64,000 nucleotides of DNA from Magnaporthiopsis rhizophila (taxonomy: Eukaryota > Ascomycota > Sordariomycetes > Magnaporthales > Magnaporthaceae). Location of the stretch: assembly GCA_003049465.1 (NCBI GenBank), contig PYSS01000160.1:1-64000 (forward strand). The letters are read 5' to 3'. The notes beneath the pieces were generated by a model that worked only from the letters and a program-made list of their open reading frames with translations, searched no databases and was not told where the DNA came from. Below are positions 32,938 to 43,818 of the stretch, one piece after another (the stretch's first letter is position 1; each line of letters opens with the position of its first letter). Made by a program: the position numbers and the translations under genes.

Positions 32938-33680
32938 TCAAAATGTCGCGATTTGCCAGTTAAACGACAGATTTTTGCTTTCGATGGTATGTTGAGGAGA
33001 AGCACTCAAATCCCGGTTTTGCGGGCGACGACGGATTTCAAAAGGGTCCCCCTTTGCATTGAATTTTCGCACCAAATCGGGTCTGGGGACGGCGAGAGGG
33101 GGTTTCAGTCCGACCTCATCGAAGATGTAGTCACGATGTGACGAGGTGGGGGAGGTATGTTGCGCTGAGTCTCCCCACCACTGGTCAAATCCGCCCACGT
33201 CCTCCTCTTCGTCGTCATCCAGATACGCCCAGTTCAAATTTGAGCTGTCCTTGTCGACGGCCATCACACAGACAAAATCCGAAGAGGATGAGTCTGGGCA
33301 TCGTTGCCCAGACCACTGCCTTGTGACATTATTGGTTAAAGGAGAGATAATAGTGAAAATAGGGAAAGCAGCTTTGAAAGAATAGATAGGCTTTGACTGA
33401 TACAACTCATCGTCTCGAGCGATGTGCTCGATATCCCAATAGCGGAATTGGGAAGCGAACCGCACCTTGTCCCCATCTTCAAAGGCGAAGTTCGGGATGA
33501 GGAACCTGAGGTGCTTTGGCAGGGCGACCTCCGTTTCCGCCCCAGGGAGGCGAACCGTGTCGCATGCGAAAGCGCTGTGGCGCACTGACAGCTGCTGTGA
33601 GAAATAAGGAATGGGTAGGTCGTCCAAAGGGGCCTCTGGTAAAACATGATGCAGCTGAGACCGAGGCTTATCCTGCTGCG
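32938..33680 (-). CDS. Orphan acidic ORF, probable 3' part of the Gag-protease polyprotein
   Basis: An open frame of about 245 codons with no ATG at its start; its first in-frame ATG lies deep inside. It begins ASGFKLNTQQDKPRSQLHH right where the protease-side frame ends (33684), so it is best read as the continuation of that polyprotein after a frameshift. Recognisable composition: an aromatic-rich globular stretch (FLIPNFAFEDGDKVRF, FRYWDIEHIARDDELY), then AYLDDDEEEDVGGFDQWW and a basic end (EIRRRPQNRDL). No reverse transcriptase, RNase H or integrase motif is visible. The family is unknown to me. Confidence 0.45.
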
Positions 33681-33683
33681 TAT

Positions 33684-36542
33684 TTAGTTTAAACCCTGAA
33701 GCTTCTTGCCGGCGAGATCGGCACAGAACTTCTCGTACAATTCTTCAAGTTGTATGGCAAACTTGTCCTCAGGGCAAGCACTTCCATTGGTTTTGGAGAT
33801 TGCCCTCAGCTTGCCCTCGAGGGAAGAGTGAATGGGAGTGGGGCCCGGGACGACAGGAGCCTGCACTTCCTCCCTGACAGTTGGACATTCCATGTCGGGC
33901 ATGTTGCAGGGTTCGATGCGTCCCACCTGGACCTGGACCTGTCTGCCCAGAACATCCTCGAGTCTGAGGATGGATGTTCCCCAATCCATGTTGGCACGAC
34001 ACCTAAAGAAGAAATCCTGCCCCACGACACCTAAAGAAGAAATCCTGCCCCACAAGCAGGTCATATGCGCCGCCGCCCATGATCCAGAAGACCATGGACA
34101 CGACGACTCCGTGGATGACGAGGTCGAGGCAGACAAACTCTGAGATGGTGACACACTTGTCTCTGCGAGTCGAATGCGTAATTATGGTGGCCCTGAGAAC
34201 GGTTGCTCCAGCCTTTTTCACCAGGCTAGGGGAGACGAGGTTGACTGTAGAGCCACAATCCAGCATGGCTTGAGCAGGAGTCTTGAAGTTCACCATGACG
34301 CTCACTCCCATGAGGTAGACCTCTCCGACATCCTTGGCTGAGCGAGTGACTCCGACGAATTGGCAGCCAGCAGCCGTGAGAGTGACTGCCTGAGGTTGAG
34401 TTGGGGAGGACTTGGATGCTGGCTTCAGGAGACTGCGGACCTCCTCTCTCATCTGAGGGGACATGTTTAACATGGAGAGAAGGCTGACTTCAACCTTGGC
34501 TTGCCGGAGGAGATGAGCAACATCCACAACATCCCCTTGTTCAGCCCCGGCGATAGGAACACGTCGTCGACGCGTCTTGCGTGCCTTGACGGCAGTGGCT
34601 GCTCTGATGACATGTGGAAGTTTTGTTGAGTCTGCCTTGTTGAGGGCCATGACGAGGGCCCGGATCTGCTGTGTAAGGTCCTGAGAAGGAGTGTCCTCCC
34701 AGGCGGCCTCATCCTCGTCCTCGACGGCAGGACGAGGAGGCCGGGGCGCAGCGTCGACAGCGGGGACGACTGTGGGAGACACAACCTCATCTTCAACATC
34801 CATGGCGATGGGGGCGGCCGGGTCATATTCCCTCTGGACCTGAGTCGGAGCCTGAGGAGCCGGAGGTTCTCGATGGGGGTGGGTTGGGCGGCTTGCTGAC
34901 GCCTGACTGAGGGGAGGATGTTCTCGGGCTTCCAATTGGTGGCCGCGGCAGTGCCTTTAGGACGGGCAATGGGGTCGACGCGTGCGTCCTGGTTCTTGGC
35001 TCTCCTGACGGCGAGAGCTTCAAACACAGCCAACGTCTCAGCCGGGTCCACTGATGGCTGTCGGATGGACGGCTGAGGATGCTGAGGGGATGGGGAGCTG
35101 TGGGCCAGGACATGGGGGACCTCAGATTGCATCATCGCAACAGGCTCAGCGTTCGGCCCTGTGGCGGGTGTGACAGCGTCTCGAGCCTCCCGTCTGGCTC
35201 TCTGAGCTGCTGCCGCCATATTGATCTTCCGCTGGTCCCGGGGCCGGGAACACTCGTCTAAGCGATGAGCCGGCTCATTGCAGTTCCAGCAGATAAGAGA
35301 AGACCGATACGGGTTTCTCGCTCCCCTGTATTCCTGTCGGGGAGGGGCCTGTTCAGGCGGAGGGAGAGGAGCAGGAGCCTGAGTCTTGACTCCCCTCATC
35401 AGGGCTTCCATCAACGGCACCATCTGTTCCATGGTGATGGCCAGTCTCTCTGTGGGATCAGAAGTGACAGGACGAGAAGTCTCCTCCCTCATCCAGGCCG
35501 CCTCTCCTGGGGTGATGACATAATGGAGGACGACCTGTCTGAGCTCGTCAAAACTCATCCCATCGAGGAGGAGAATGCGGTCCCATGTGGCCCTCTCTTT
35601 GATCAGGAGGTGATTGTAGATTTGCTTTTGGGTCTCCACCCCGGATTCTCCATCTACCATCTGGGTGATCATCCTCTCCATGAGGATGTGCCGGGTCACT
35701 GTGTCCTTGACTCGACTATTCAGGTGTTTGGCTCTGGTGAGGTAGGCGATGAGATCTTCTCCGTGGAATCGAGAAAATCTCGAGACTTGGGCCTTGGTCT
35801 CTGCGTCGAACCGATCATCATTCTCTTCAACGGGAAAACGACTCACAAATGCCGCTCGAAAAAGCAACCAATTTCTCTTTTGGGCCAATATTATCTGAGT
35901 ATCGTACCATTCCCTGGCATCTCCTCTAAGCCCAGCCTTAAACTCCGCCATGGCTTTAAACTCTCTGTCGCCACCCTAAAAGCCGAGACCAATGGCATCA
36001 ACTCGATCCAGATAATCTTGCGCCAGCTCGAGGGGAGCTCCCGCAAATGTGCAAGCGTGCAACGACATGATGACTCCGGGGCCAGGAGAAATGGGCGCTG
36101 TAAAAGTAGGGGCACCACTCTGGGTGCTGCTCTCTTCTTCTTCCTGGAGGGCCTGCTCGGCAAAACGAATAATAAGCGCGAGCAATGCCCAAAATGAAGC
36201 GAAAATTTCAAACGATAGTGCTTATAGTGCCGAAATGAAAATACTGGTCACAGCAGCTTGCTCCATTCCGAGATTGTCGGGGTTCGGCAAAACAACCGAA
36301 GGATCTTCGAAGACCCAGTCCTCCCCGACGTCAGACTCTTCTGCTTGTGGAAGAGCGATTTCGGCAGCGAGGATCTCCCCCAAATTTTCGTACTGGGCCG
36401 GAGAAGAGCAACCGAAATCTGGGGGGACCACGGGTGAATTGGATGGGGATGACTCCTCAGAGGACACCTGGGGTTGGGGATCCCGGAATTCCCCGAAAGA
36501 GTGTGATGCCAAGGGATCAAGATCGCCAGTGAGGGCAGCCAT
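33684..36542 (-). mobile_element. Ty3-like Gag-protease retroelement without visible pol
   Basis: Reads from the gag ATG at 36540-36542 leftwards. Gag (36542-34960) has an acidic N-terminus, a capsid-like region (AEFKAGLRGDAREWYDTQI, FRAAFVSRFPVEEND, YLTRAKHLNSRVKD) and a CCHC knuckle CWNCNEPAHRLDEC. The next frame (34966-34003) encodes a retropepsin-like region with AMLDCGSTVNLVSPSLVKKAG (DCGS at the active site), LVIHGVVVSMVFWIMG and LLVGQDFF. Two in-frame stops in gag, a TAA near 36224 and a TAG near 35978, both sit where CAA or CAG is expected, as in RIP decay. A -1 frame relation links gag and protease. A 28-base tandem duplication at 33996-34051 breaks the protease frame. No LTR was recognised; a FunK1 fragment begins about 50 bases beyond the gag start. 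Confidence 0.7.
33996..34051 (+). repeat. Perfect 28-base tandem duplication
   Basis: The unit acgacacctaaagaagaa... (28 bases) occurs at 33996-34023 and again at 34024-34051 without change. Because 28 is not a multiple of three, it shifts the protease frame immediately after QDFFFRCR. Confidence 0.97.
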
Positions 36543-36591
36543 AGGCCAGTTCTGAAATAGGATGGAAGAATGATGGCCAGCGGACAGCTGA

Positions 36592-37733
36592 CAGCCAGAG
36601 GGAGAATGGTTGGAACGAAAAGCAGAATGGGTTCGACTTGGGTTGATGGACGCCCAGCCGAATGAGGTGATGCTGCGCTCACGCTGCATCGCTGGCCGGG
36701 CTACAACTTGTTGGAAAGCACATCGAGAAGGAGACCCACAGACACCGCTCGTCATCAAAGACTCATGGCAATACCCCGAACGCGACGAGGAGGGCGAATT
36801 GTTACGCGACGCAAGTGGTCAAGGCATTGTCAATGTGGCCCGATACTACCACCACGAGACTGTTCAAGTGCACGGCACAGATGACGACATTCGACGCCAC
36901 GTTCGCGGAGGACTGGATATCGCCACGGCTATAAACTACCGGTCTAGACGCTCGATGCCGCCGCCGAGTAGAATCGCGTTTGGGGCTTTACGGAGAGGTT
37001 GCAGCAATAGCAGCGCTGCTGGCAAGAAGCGATCATCCGGCCAAATTGGCGCTCCACTGCCCCCCACCAAGCGATCCTCTCTAACAGAGGCTGGTAAAGA
37101 TGCATTATCAAATCGGGTGCATCGACGTGTCGTTCTCCGTGATTATGGAAAGCCCATCTACAAAGCAAGCTCTCGATCGGCCCTCCTTGCAGCTTTCGAG
37201 GGCAGCATTGAAGGACACAAATCCTTACACAAGGCTGGCTTCCTGCATAGGGACATCTCGATCAACAATATCCTGATCAACGTGGACGGCAATAACCCCT
37301 CCTGGCCTTCCCTTTTGATTAATCTGGACCTTGCTGTACAAAAGCAACAAGATGGCTCCTCCGGAGCAAAAAGTAAGACCGGCACGCGGGCTTTCATGGC
37401 TATCGGTGCCTTTCTCGGCAAGCAACACTTCTTTATGCACAACCTCGAATCGTTCTTCTGGGTGCTGTTTTGGATATGCATTCACTACAAAGGCCCAGGT
37501 CAAAACAGCACCGTTCCGCAGTTTAAAAGGTGGAACTACATTGATACAAAGGAACTAGCACAGCTAAAAAAAAAGGGCAAATATCCCATAAAGGCGACTT
37601 TATTAGAACCGCAAAGGAGAACTTCACGCCATACTACCAGCCATTAATACCTTGGGTTAACCGACTGCGTAGAGCGGTATTTCCCAATAGCGGGAGATGG
37701 GAAAAAAAGAGACAGGATTGTATGCTCAAATAA
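36592..37733 (+). pseudogene. 5'-truncated FunK1 fungal-type protein kinase
   Basis: The frame opens directly after TGA 36589-36591 without an ATG and reads EWLERKAEWVRLGLMDAQPN, PLVIKDSWQYPERDEEGELL (the FunK1 VIKDSW lysine strand), VARYYHHETVQVHG, GHKSLHKAGFLHRDISINNIL (catalytic HRDISxNN), LLINLDLAV (DLD in place of DFG) and GTRAFMAIGAFLG (activation loop end). In the A9 run near 37566-37574 the frame shifts; the family C-terminus continues in another frame as FIRTAKENFTPYYQPLIPW, WVNRLRRAVFPNSGRW to TAA 37731-37733. The N-terminal third is missing and the frame is broken, so it is a relic. FunK1 kinases are a fungus-specific family that often multiplies with repeats. Confidence 0.8.
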
Positions 37734-38339
37734 GGGGAATTATTGGGGAAGCCCGCAAGGATCCAAAGGTGTTGCAGAAAAATGGCCTTGCAGATTGATA
37801 TGGCCAACTTCCATCCTGCGGCATGGCTGACGACGGAAACTTCCCAAGTTTTATTTAATCTATAATATATATACCTCTCTCTTACTCAGCGCCGTAAATG
37901 AGACCTCCGCCGCATATAACCAAGGCCCAATCTCCAGCTCTCACAAGTAAGCACCTTTGCCTCCTTCATAACGAGCACGCCGTCCTCTACCTGCGAGTTG
38001 GAAGAAGATGCCTCGGCGCTGCCAATCAGCGCAACTGCGATACCGTACCTCTCGTAAGGGAAGCGCTCGAGCAAAGGCAGGTAGTGCCTCAGCCGTCGCC
38101 TGACTATACTCAACAACAAAGCGCTCGTCGGGCCGGATGGGCAGCCTCTGACGCTGGCAGGGACGCGTTGGGCGTCGCGAGTCCGACTAGGTGTCAGGGA
38201 GCGGCTTGCCGCGACTACAGGTACACGTGTGGCGCGCGGGTCGTCGCCCAGGATACGGTGCTTGGCCGCGAAGGCGGCGAAAAGGCCCTCCGCAGGTCCA
38301 ACCACGTTGCGGCCGGCGGCGGCGGTCGAGAGGTCGGTC
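37734..38339. other. Unassigned sequence between FunK1 relic and copy 2 gene
   Basis: An AT-rich stretch (37850-37880) then GC-rich DNA open on both strands (37886-38407) with no domain I recognise. Confidence 0.4.
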
Positions 38340-39491
38340 GATGCGTCGTGGTCTCTGTCCGCCCTTTGAGCGACCCGGTCGCGTTCGCACCCGCCATAGC
38401 TCACTAGGGCCTTTGTTCGCCTCCGTCCGAACCATGCCGGGCCTTCGCTGCCTGACTACCCTGCGAGCGTCTCTCGGCGCCTCGCCGGCCTTTGGCCTAA
38501 CGACGGGCCACGCCGTCTTGCTTTGTGCCTGCTTGCGGAGGGGTATGGCCGGGCGGCGCCTGCTATTCCCATCGCTGGTCTCCCCGACTATCGCGACGAT
38601 CGGCGTATATACCCTTGCGGTAACTGCTACGTGGCTGGCCTTCTTCGTGGAGGTTATCATTCCAACCACGACTTGGTTTGCTCCACTAGTCACACCGAAA
38701 TGTGGCGCTGCTTTCGGTGCCTGTGTCGGGGGGTTGGAGGTGTCGTCCCTTGCCTCGCTGCTATCCCTTTAACACGGATCGCGCTCTTATGGAGGCTATG
38801 TGGTGGGTTCGCGGTGGTCGGCACTTTCCTGATGTTGGCCGAGTTCGAGAGCAGTGCTTTTACAACCTTCTCCTGTGGGAGAATCTCTATGGCGCCTCCG
38901 TCACCACTTATCCTGCCGCTCGCCATGGCCTTTTCTACGCGGTTGATGAGAGTGGGCGTTCCGAGTCTGGCGCTGCGGTCCTGGTCCCCATGCCCTTGGA
39001 GGATTGTCTTCTCCCTTGGGCTTTCGGCCACTACGAGTGCTTCCTCCCGACGCCTTGGCAGCTGCTTTGGGAGGTTCGAGCGTGCAACCTGGTCGCCGAT
39101 GGGGCGGAGTCCCGTTATTACCACCATGTGTTCAGCCGCCATGCGACCTTCTCTGAGCTCAGGGAGTTAACCGGCTGCTAGGTGACCCGGACCAGCAGCC
39201 TTTTCGACTGCGCCGTTCGGTGTGCAGCGGGGAGAATGCCCGTCATCCCCGTCGGGTGGCTTATTGGCGCATTCTTTCGACCCGAGATGGCGTTGAGGTT
39301 CCCACATCGGATCCTTGAGTGAAGGCGGAGGGCCCGGCGTCCCGTGTGATTCCGATTCGGATCCCGAGTCGGGTGGCGATTCGGATGAGGATGATGAGAG
39401 TGATTTTGGAGATGATAGTGATGAGGAGGAATGGGAAAGCGAGGATGATGACGACTCCTCTTCCTTCGTCGGGTCTTCCGACGTCGGGTAA
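38340..39491 (+). pseudogene. Cys/His-cluster protein, copy 2 (intronless, frame-broken)
   Basis: Same family as 6745-8234. It aligns from the N-terminus (FERPGRVRTRHSS against AEQARVAERNSH) through LPDYPASVSRRL (LPAYPAGVSRRL in copy 1), YPCGNC, YHSNHDLVC, CFRCLC, then ALMEAMWWVRGGRHFPDV, LLWENLYGASVTTYPAARHGL, VFSRHATFSELREL and the acidic tail (SDEDDESDFGDDSDEEE). At the place of copy 1's 58-base intron it reads straight through (CRPLPRCYPFN), so the intron is absent. Frame breaks occur near 38440, in the G6 run at 38727-38732, and a TAG lies at 39179-39181. The Cys/His spacing is identical in both copies. Confidence 0.7.
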
Positions 39492-39546
39492 GGCGGGCGC
39501 TCTTGGGGATTGTGTATTTTCGCCTTCCGTTTTTCAGGTTCCCCTT

Positions 39547-40130
39547 TTACTTTCCACTCTTCCCAGGCCCGGGCGTAGGGTTTTGGGCTCGGAGTGCCCC
39601 TTGGGCTGGGACGGCCAGACGTCCCCGGAAATACAAAACTCCGTCTTCATTCACATGGTATCCTTTGTGGGGGTCTCGGTCTTTTCTGGCCTCATCGCTC
39701 CTTCCGGCGGCATCGCGACTCTGCGCGGCATCGTGACTCTGCGCGGCATCGCCTTTTCTAGCGGCATCGCCTCCTTTGGCGGGTTGATCTCTCCGGGTCC
39801 CGGCACCGTCCTTCACCAAGGCATGTAATGCGACAACCTCCTGGTCCTGCGTTTGTAACTGCCTGACCAGTTGGTATATTGCTCGGCCTGGTTTATCGGC
39901 CCTGGCCGTTTCGTCCTTTATTAGTTCGATAATGACAGGGCGAAGGAGCAGTTGGTTATGAATAATATCCCCAGCTCCAAGCTCCTCTGCCAGCAATTCT
40001 TCTTCTGCGCGGGGCTGAGCAGCCGTGATGCCATGATGTTGACCGTCGCCGGTGGGCAGCCGCCTGCGGACGTAGAGCATAAGCTGCCGACCCCCTGTTA
40101 GCGAGCGACGCAGGAGATGGAGCTTTGTGC
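39547..40130 (-). mobile_element. Gypsy pol relic, integrase zinc-binding region
   Basis: The minus-strand frame contains NEDGVLYFRGRLAVPAQGALRAQ-like sequence (from about 39640), the conserved stretch just before the HHCC zinc-binding region of Ty3/Gypsy integrases (G.L.F.GR..VP). Upstream of it is a helical linker (AEELGAGDIIHNQLLLRPV, RAIYQLVRQLQTQDQEVVAL) and a simple-repeat insertion (DAARKGDAAQSHDAAQSRDA). The frame ends before any catalytic core. Degenerate fragment. Confidence 0.5.
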
Positions 40131-40876
40131 TCCAACTGCGCGACGAAAAAAACCAGGGCAAGGTACGTACCCCCGCATACATGCGGGTTTTTTTTTTTTT
40201 TTTTTTTTTTTTTTGTTCCAGCGCTGCCTTGAGCGAGCGAGCCAACCCACTCGGCAGAGTATAGGGTGAAAAAAGTCGCCCCCTGGAAGCAAGATGGACG
40301 CCGTCGGCCAGCAACTGCCGGAGGTCGAAGTGCTGCTCGACCAACTGCTCGTAGTTTCTTCCGCAAAGGGGAAAGCGAGCGGATCATAAACACCTCAGCA
40401 CTGAGGCAACGGGGTCCAGTAGAAACGCCCCTACCAAACGGCCAGTCACCCGCAGGCATACGGACCCGAACCAAGTTCGGCATTGGTGATATGGTAAGCT
40501 CCGCCTACGTTACCAGCATATGAACATGCCGGACAGTGCTGATAACTCCGCGGGCAGTGATTTCACACAACCCGCCGACTTCGACAAACGTTTTCACCGA
40601 CTTCGACTGACACATTCCTGCACACGGCTACTCTCGTCGTCGAGGAATTTGCTTAGGAGGGCATAAGTATCAGGGGAGATTTGAACCGGTAGAAAGGTGA
40701 CAATAACAGTGGGACAAGTGTACCTCATATATCCGTCAAGTCTAAACATCCTCTCCGCCACCCAGACATCGCGGGGTATCGAAATCCAATACAACGGGGA
40801 GTTTCGCTCAACGCAATTCCAAACCTGTATTTCCGCTGATTAATACCTACCGACGCTCGCAGACAAAAAAAAAATG
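40131..40876. other. Intergenic with T27 run and dispersed repeat
   Basis: T27 at 40188-40214. Bases 40271-40308 match 44162-44200 with a few transitions. Otherwise nothing recognised; it forms the 3' flank of the next gene. Confidence 0.5.
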
Positions 40877-43081
40877 TCATTCTCCCACGCTACTTGTTCC
40901 CAAAATATAGCTCAAACTGCCTCTCTCCGCTTCTAGATCGCGCCCCTGCCCATTTGAACCTGGCTCAGACTGTGGAACGCTGACTGCCGCCTCAGCGCGT
41001 ATATCTTGTCTAGTGTCCTCGGGCCTGGGTTTGTTGCTTTCGAAGTTGGGTCTGCTGTGCTCGCGGCTGGGCCTGTTCTCGGAGCCGGGTCTGTTTCCGG
41101 ATTCGGGTCTGTTTCCGGATTCAGGTCTGGCTCCGGATTCGGGTCTGGTTCCGGATTCGGGTCTGTTGTCCTCCGAGTTACTTGGAAGATGTGTCGCTGG
41201 CGTTGGGCCGTTTTTGGCAGCGTCGGCATCCTCGTTCAGCACTTGTGAGTAGACCCCCTGTACGATAATGTCGAAGGATGTTGACGGGGAGCTGGCCGAG
41301 TTATTAGCTCTGCCTGAAGGTTCTGGCGTTGGCCCGGAGCGAAAAGTAGCAGCTGCTGGCTGCTCGGCATTTGCGCTAGGTTCAGAGGTGCTTGCAGGGA
41401 GGCTGGCTGATCCTTGGCCGCCCCCCGCCTGGCTTTGATCTCCGGGTCCGCCGTCATGTCCGGCACTAGAAAGTGGGCTAGAATCCGACTGATCGTTGCC
41501 AACGGTAGCCGACGAGGGCTCAGGCTGGTGGAGCAATCTGGACTCGAACGCCAACGCAGTCGCATGGCCTGGAAGACGGCTGGCGGCGCCGTCGTTCAGG
41601 TCGAGTGGCTGGACATGGTTTGCGGCTACCCACGAGAAGATCTTCCCTTTCTTGGGGATGAGAAGTCTACCTTCGGCATTCAACTGAACGTCATTGGTGA
41701 AGAACATGAAGGGGAATTTGCGTTGGGAAGCCTTTGTGCCGCCATCTTGGTAGTCCTCGTTCCAGCCCAGGATCTTCATCGTTCGCGTGTGGGTGCGGTA
41801 GCACACGGGAATGCTACGCACCAGGTCTGTGTCGTAAATGGAGCCTGGGATGCCCACTGCGTCGAAGCTGCCGGCCGGAAGGCACAAGGCTATGAACGGG
41901 GTGCTGGAGCGGGTGCCCGAACGGATTTTCGCGCCGCCGTGCCAGTAAATCTGGTAGAACTTGCCACTGACAGGCTGGATGCTGGTCTTTGGGTCGCCGG
42001 CAAGGCGTTGTTGAGGCGGGTCGATTGCGCGGTTGCTCTCCTCGACCTGTTCCCGCGTGCAATGTTGCACACGGACGCCAAGCTCCTTGACGGCATTGTC
42101 GTGCGTCCCGGCCACGCCATGGATCTTGTTGAGATGTTTCCCAGCCCCTTGGATGGGATCTTTGCTGTTGAATGTTTTGCCGTGTTGACTACACCGTAGT
42201 ATGTAAAAGTTGTGAGAAGACGCTGGCCAAGGGACGATACGGTGCTGCCTAAAAGCCTCCTCAAAACTGATCGTTTCCTCGGTTCTGTTGCTCATCACCT
42301 CCTCGACTCCGCGCGCTTTTGCACTGCCGGAGCTGGCTGTCTGCCGGTCTCCCCGATGCCTCTTTTCGGGACGTTCGAGATCGCTTGCCACTTGTGCTGG
42401 CTTGCGCTTTCGGAGCGATCTTGGCGAGTTTGACGGTCCGTTGTGGTTGTGCGCCGATCTGTTGTCGTAGTCAGACCCACCCTCGTATTCCGACTCGTCG
42501 TCGCTAAGATCCAATCCGTCATCGTCGTCTCCGTGCTGGCTACCGTTGTCTCTCGGTTGGCCGTCGTTATAAACCGGCCCGCCGTCGTCATCTGCTAGCA
42601 CGTCGTCGTGGCCCGATCCATCGTCGCCCGACAAGCGGACGCAGGTGTCCCGTCCTTTTCGAACACCGGGGGGGTCGACATTGGGAGATACCGGGGACTC
42701 AGCAGCTTGGTCAGGCTATGTAAAAAGTTCCAGTGTTAGTAATAAATCGACAGAAAGAACGGGATTGGATACCACCGCCAAACATACATGGGGCTGGGGA
42801 AATAACCAAGCCAACTCGCCCAAGCACCGAGCCAACTCGTCCAAGCACCGAGCCAACTCGTCCAGTTTAGGCTTGTATCTTTGCTCCACTTCCTTACTCG
42901 CGGCTTCGCGGTTTCGGTCGAGCGTTCGAATCTCTTCTTCTAGCTCGCTCCGCCTTTGCTGAAACGGCGCGTCCCGGTTTTGCTTCTCTGCTTCGTATTC
43001 TTCGGAGAGGAGCCGATACCCGTCCTTGGACAGTGTGATTTGGGTGGCGATTTGGGTGAACCTTCGCTCAATGTACGCCAT
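40877..43081 (-). CDS. Fungus-specific nuclear-type protein with coiled coil and zinc-finger-like core
   Basis: Exons 42788-43081 and 40877-42715 (intron GTATGT...ACATAG with a TACTAAC branch site), 710 residues, ATG complementary to 43079-43081. Residues 1-98 are a coiled coil (AYIERRFTQIATQITLSKDG, QRRSELEEEIRTLDRNREA) ending in a 7-residue repeat (CLDELAR). A long acidic region follows, then basic motifs RSLRKRKPAQ and RPEKRHRG that fit nuclear localisation. The central domain holds WPASSHNFYILRC, CSQHGKTFNSKDP, KHLNKIHG (a possible C-H-H-H zinc site) and a beta-rich part GKFYQIYWHGGAKI, CYRTHTRTMKILGWNEDY, KIFSWVAANHV. The C-terminus is disordered with hexapeptide repeats RPESGN. I recognise it as a recurring hypothetical fungal domain; function unknown. 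Confidence 0.75.
41087..41164 (-). repeat. 18-base coding minisatellite (four units plus partial)
   Basis: Units at 41087, 41105, 41123 and 41141 with few changes. They encode the RPESGx hexapeptide array in the C-terminal tail of the 40877-43081 gene and keep frame. Confidence 0.9.
42810..42864 (-). repeat. 21-base coding repeat in the coiled coil
   Basis: Units at 42810-42830, 42831-42851 and a partial third at 42852-42864. Each encodes a heptad-like LDELARC, extending the coiled coil by whole turns immediately before the exon end. Confidence 0.9.
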
Positions 43082-43681
43082 TGTATAACGCGTTAGGACT
43101 GCAGCAGATGGAAGGCTAGAGTACAGAGATGCAGGAGAACAGCGGCAAAGTTGCCCTTGCACCTTTCGTGTTGTAATGAAAGATGTCCGTAAACACGGAA
43201 AGGCGTGCAGCTTCGCGTCTGGCGCCAATACTGGGAAGGGTTGTTGATGGCAAGTTCGCGCGCCTCCTCTGATTTTTTAATTGGTTTAGATTCTGTCACT
43301 GGGTGAGGGGGTGGGGTCCAGCCTTACCTCCCCGTGCCCCGCAACGGTTACCTGGCCATTCGGTGGAAATTATCGATGATGGTGATATGGCTGCAAAGTT
43401 ACCGCTCCTGGCCGAAGCGCAATATGGTGTCGGAAAGCAGCAATCTGCGTGAGCGGTGTCATGCGCGTCGGAATGCATCTAGCGCCGATGTGGCCTGCCC
43501 AAGCATTGAATGGGTGCTTTCATATACGAGGGAGCCGCGAATGCATTAGAGTGAAGCTCCAAGAGAACATGGCCGCTACGGCAGCTGCCAAGACGGCCGT
43601 GGAGAAAGAACTGGCCGAGCTGCTTAAAATCCAAGGGGCTGTCAATTTGCAAAGGGCGGATGTCCTCGAAGCCGGCGTGGA

Positions 43682-43818
43682 CTATCCCCTTGAGTGCCGC
43701 TAGGTGCCCGGGCGACGTGGTAGGAATAAGTCTCCAGAATTTATCCCTGATGAGAATATCTGTTTGGCTGTGAGGAAGGATCGGCGGGTCGGGCACCCGG
43801 CGGCACTCAAGGGGATAG
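43682..43818. repeat. Inverted repeat with 19-base perfect arms
   Basis: Arm 1 at 43682-43700 (ctatccccttgagtgccgc) and its exact reverse complement at 43800-43818. The match continues inward with GGTGCCCG after a two-base mismatch (27 of 29 positions). The loop is about 80 bases. Confidence 0.85.

Noticed and set aside
33684..36542. Complete LTR retrotransposon
   Set aside because: No LTR pair, reverse transcriptase or integrase was found, so only a partial element is called.
37898..38407. 169-codon plus-strand frame and its minus-strand counterpart
   Set aside because: Both strands are open over the same GC-rich stretch and neither shows a family motif; the end overlaps copy 2 of the Cys/His-cluster gene.
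41087..42864. CRISPR-like arrays
   Set aside because: The repeats are contiguous coding minisatellites without spacers, in a eukaryotic genome.
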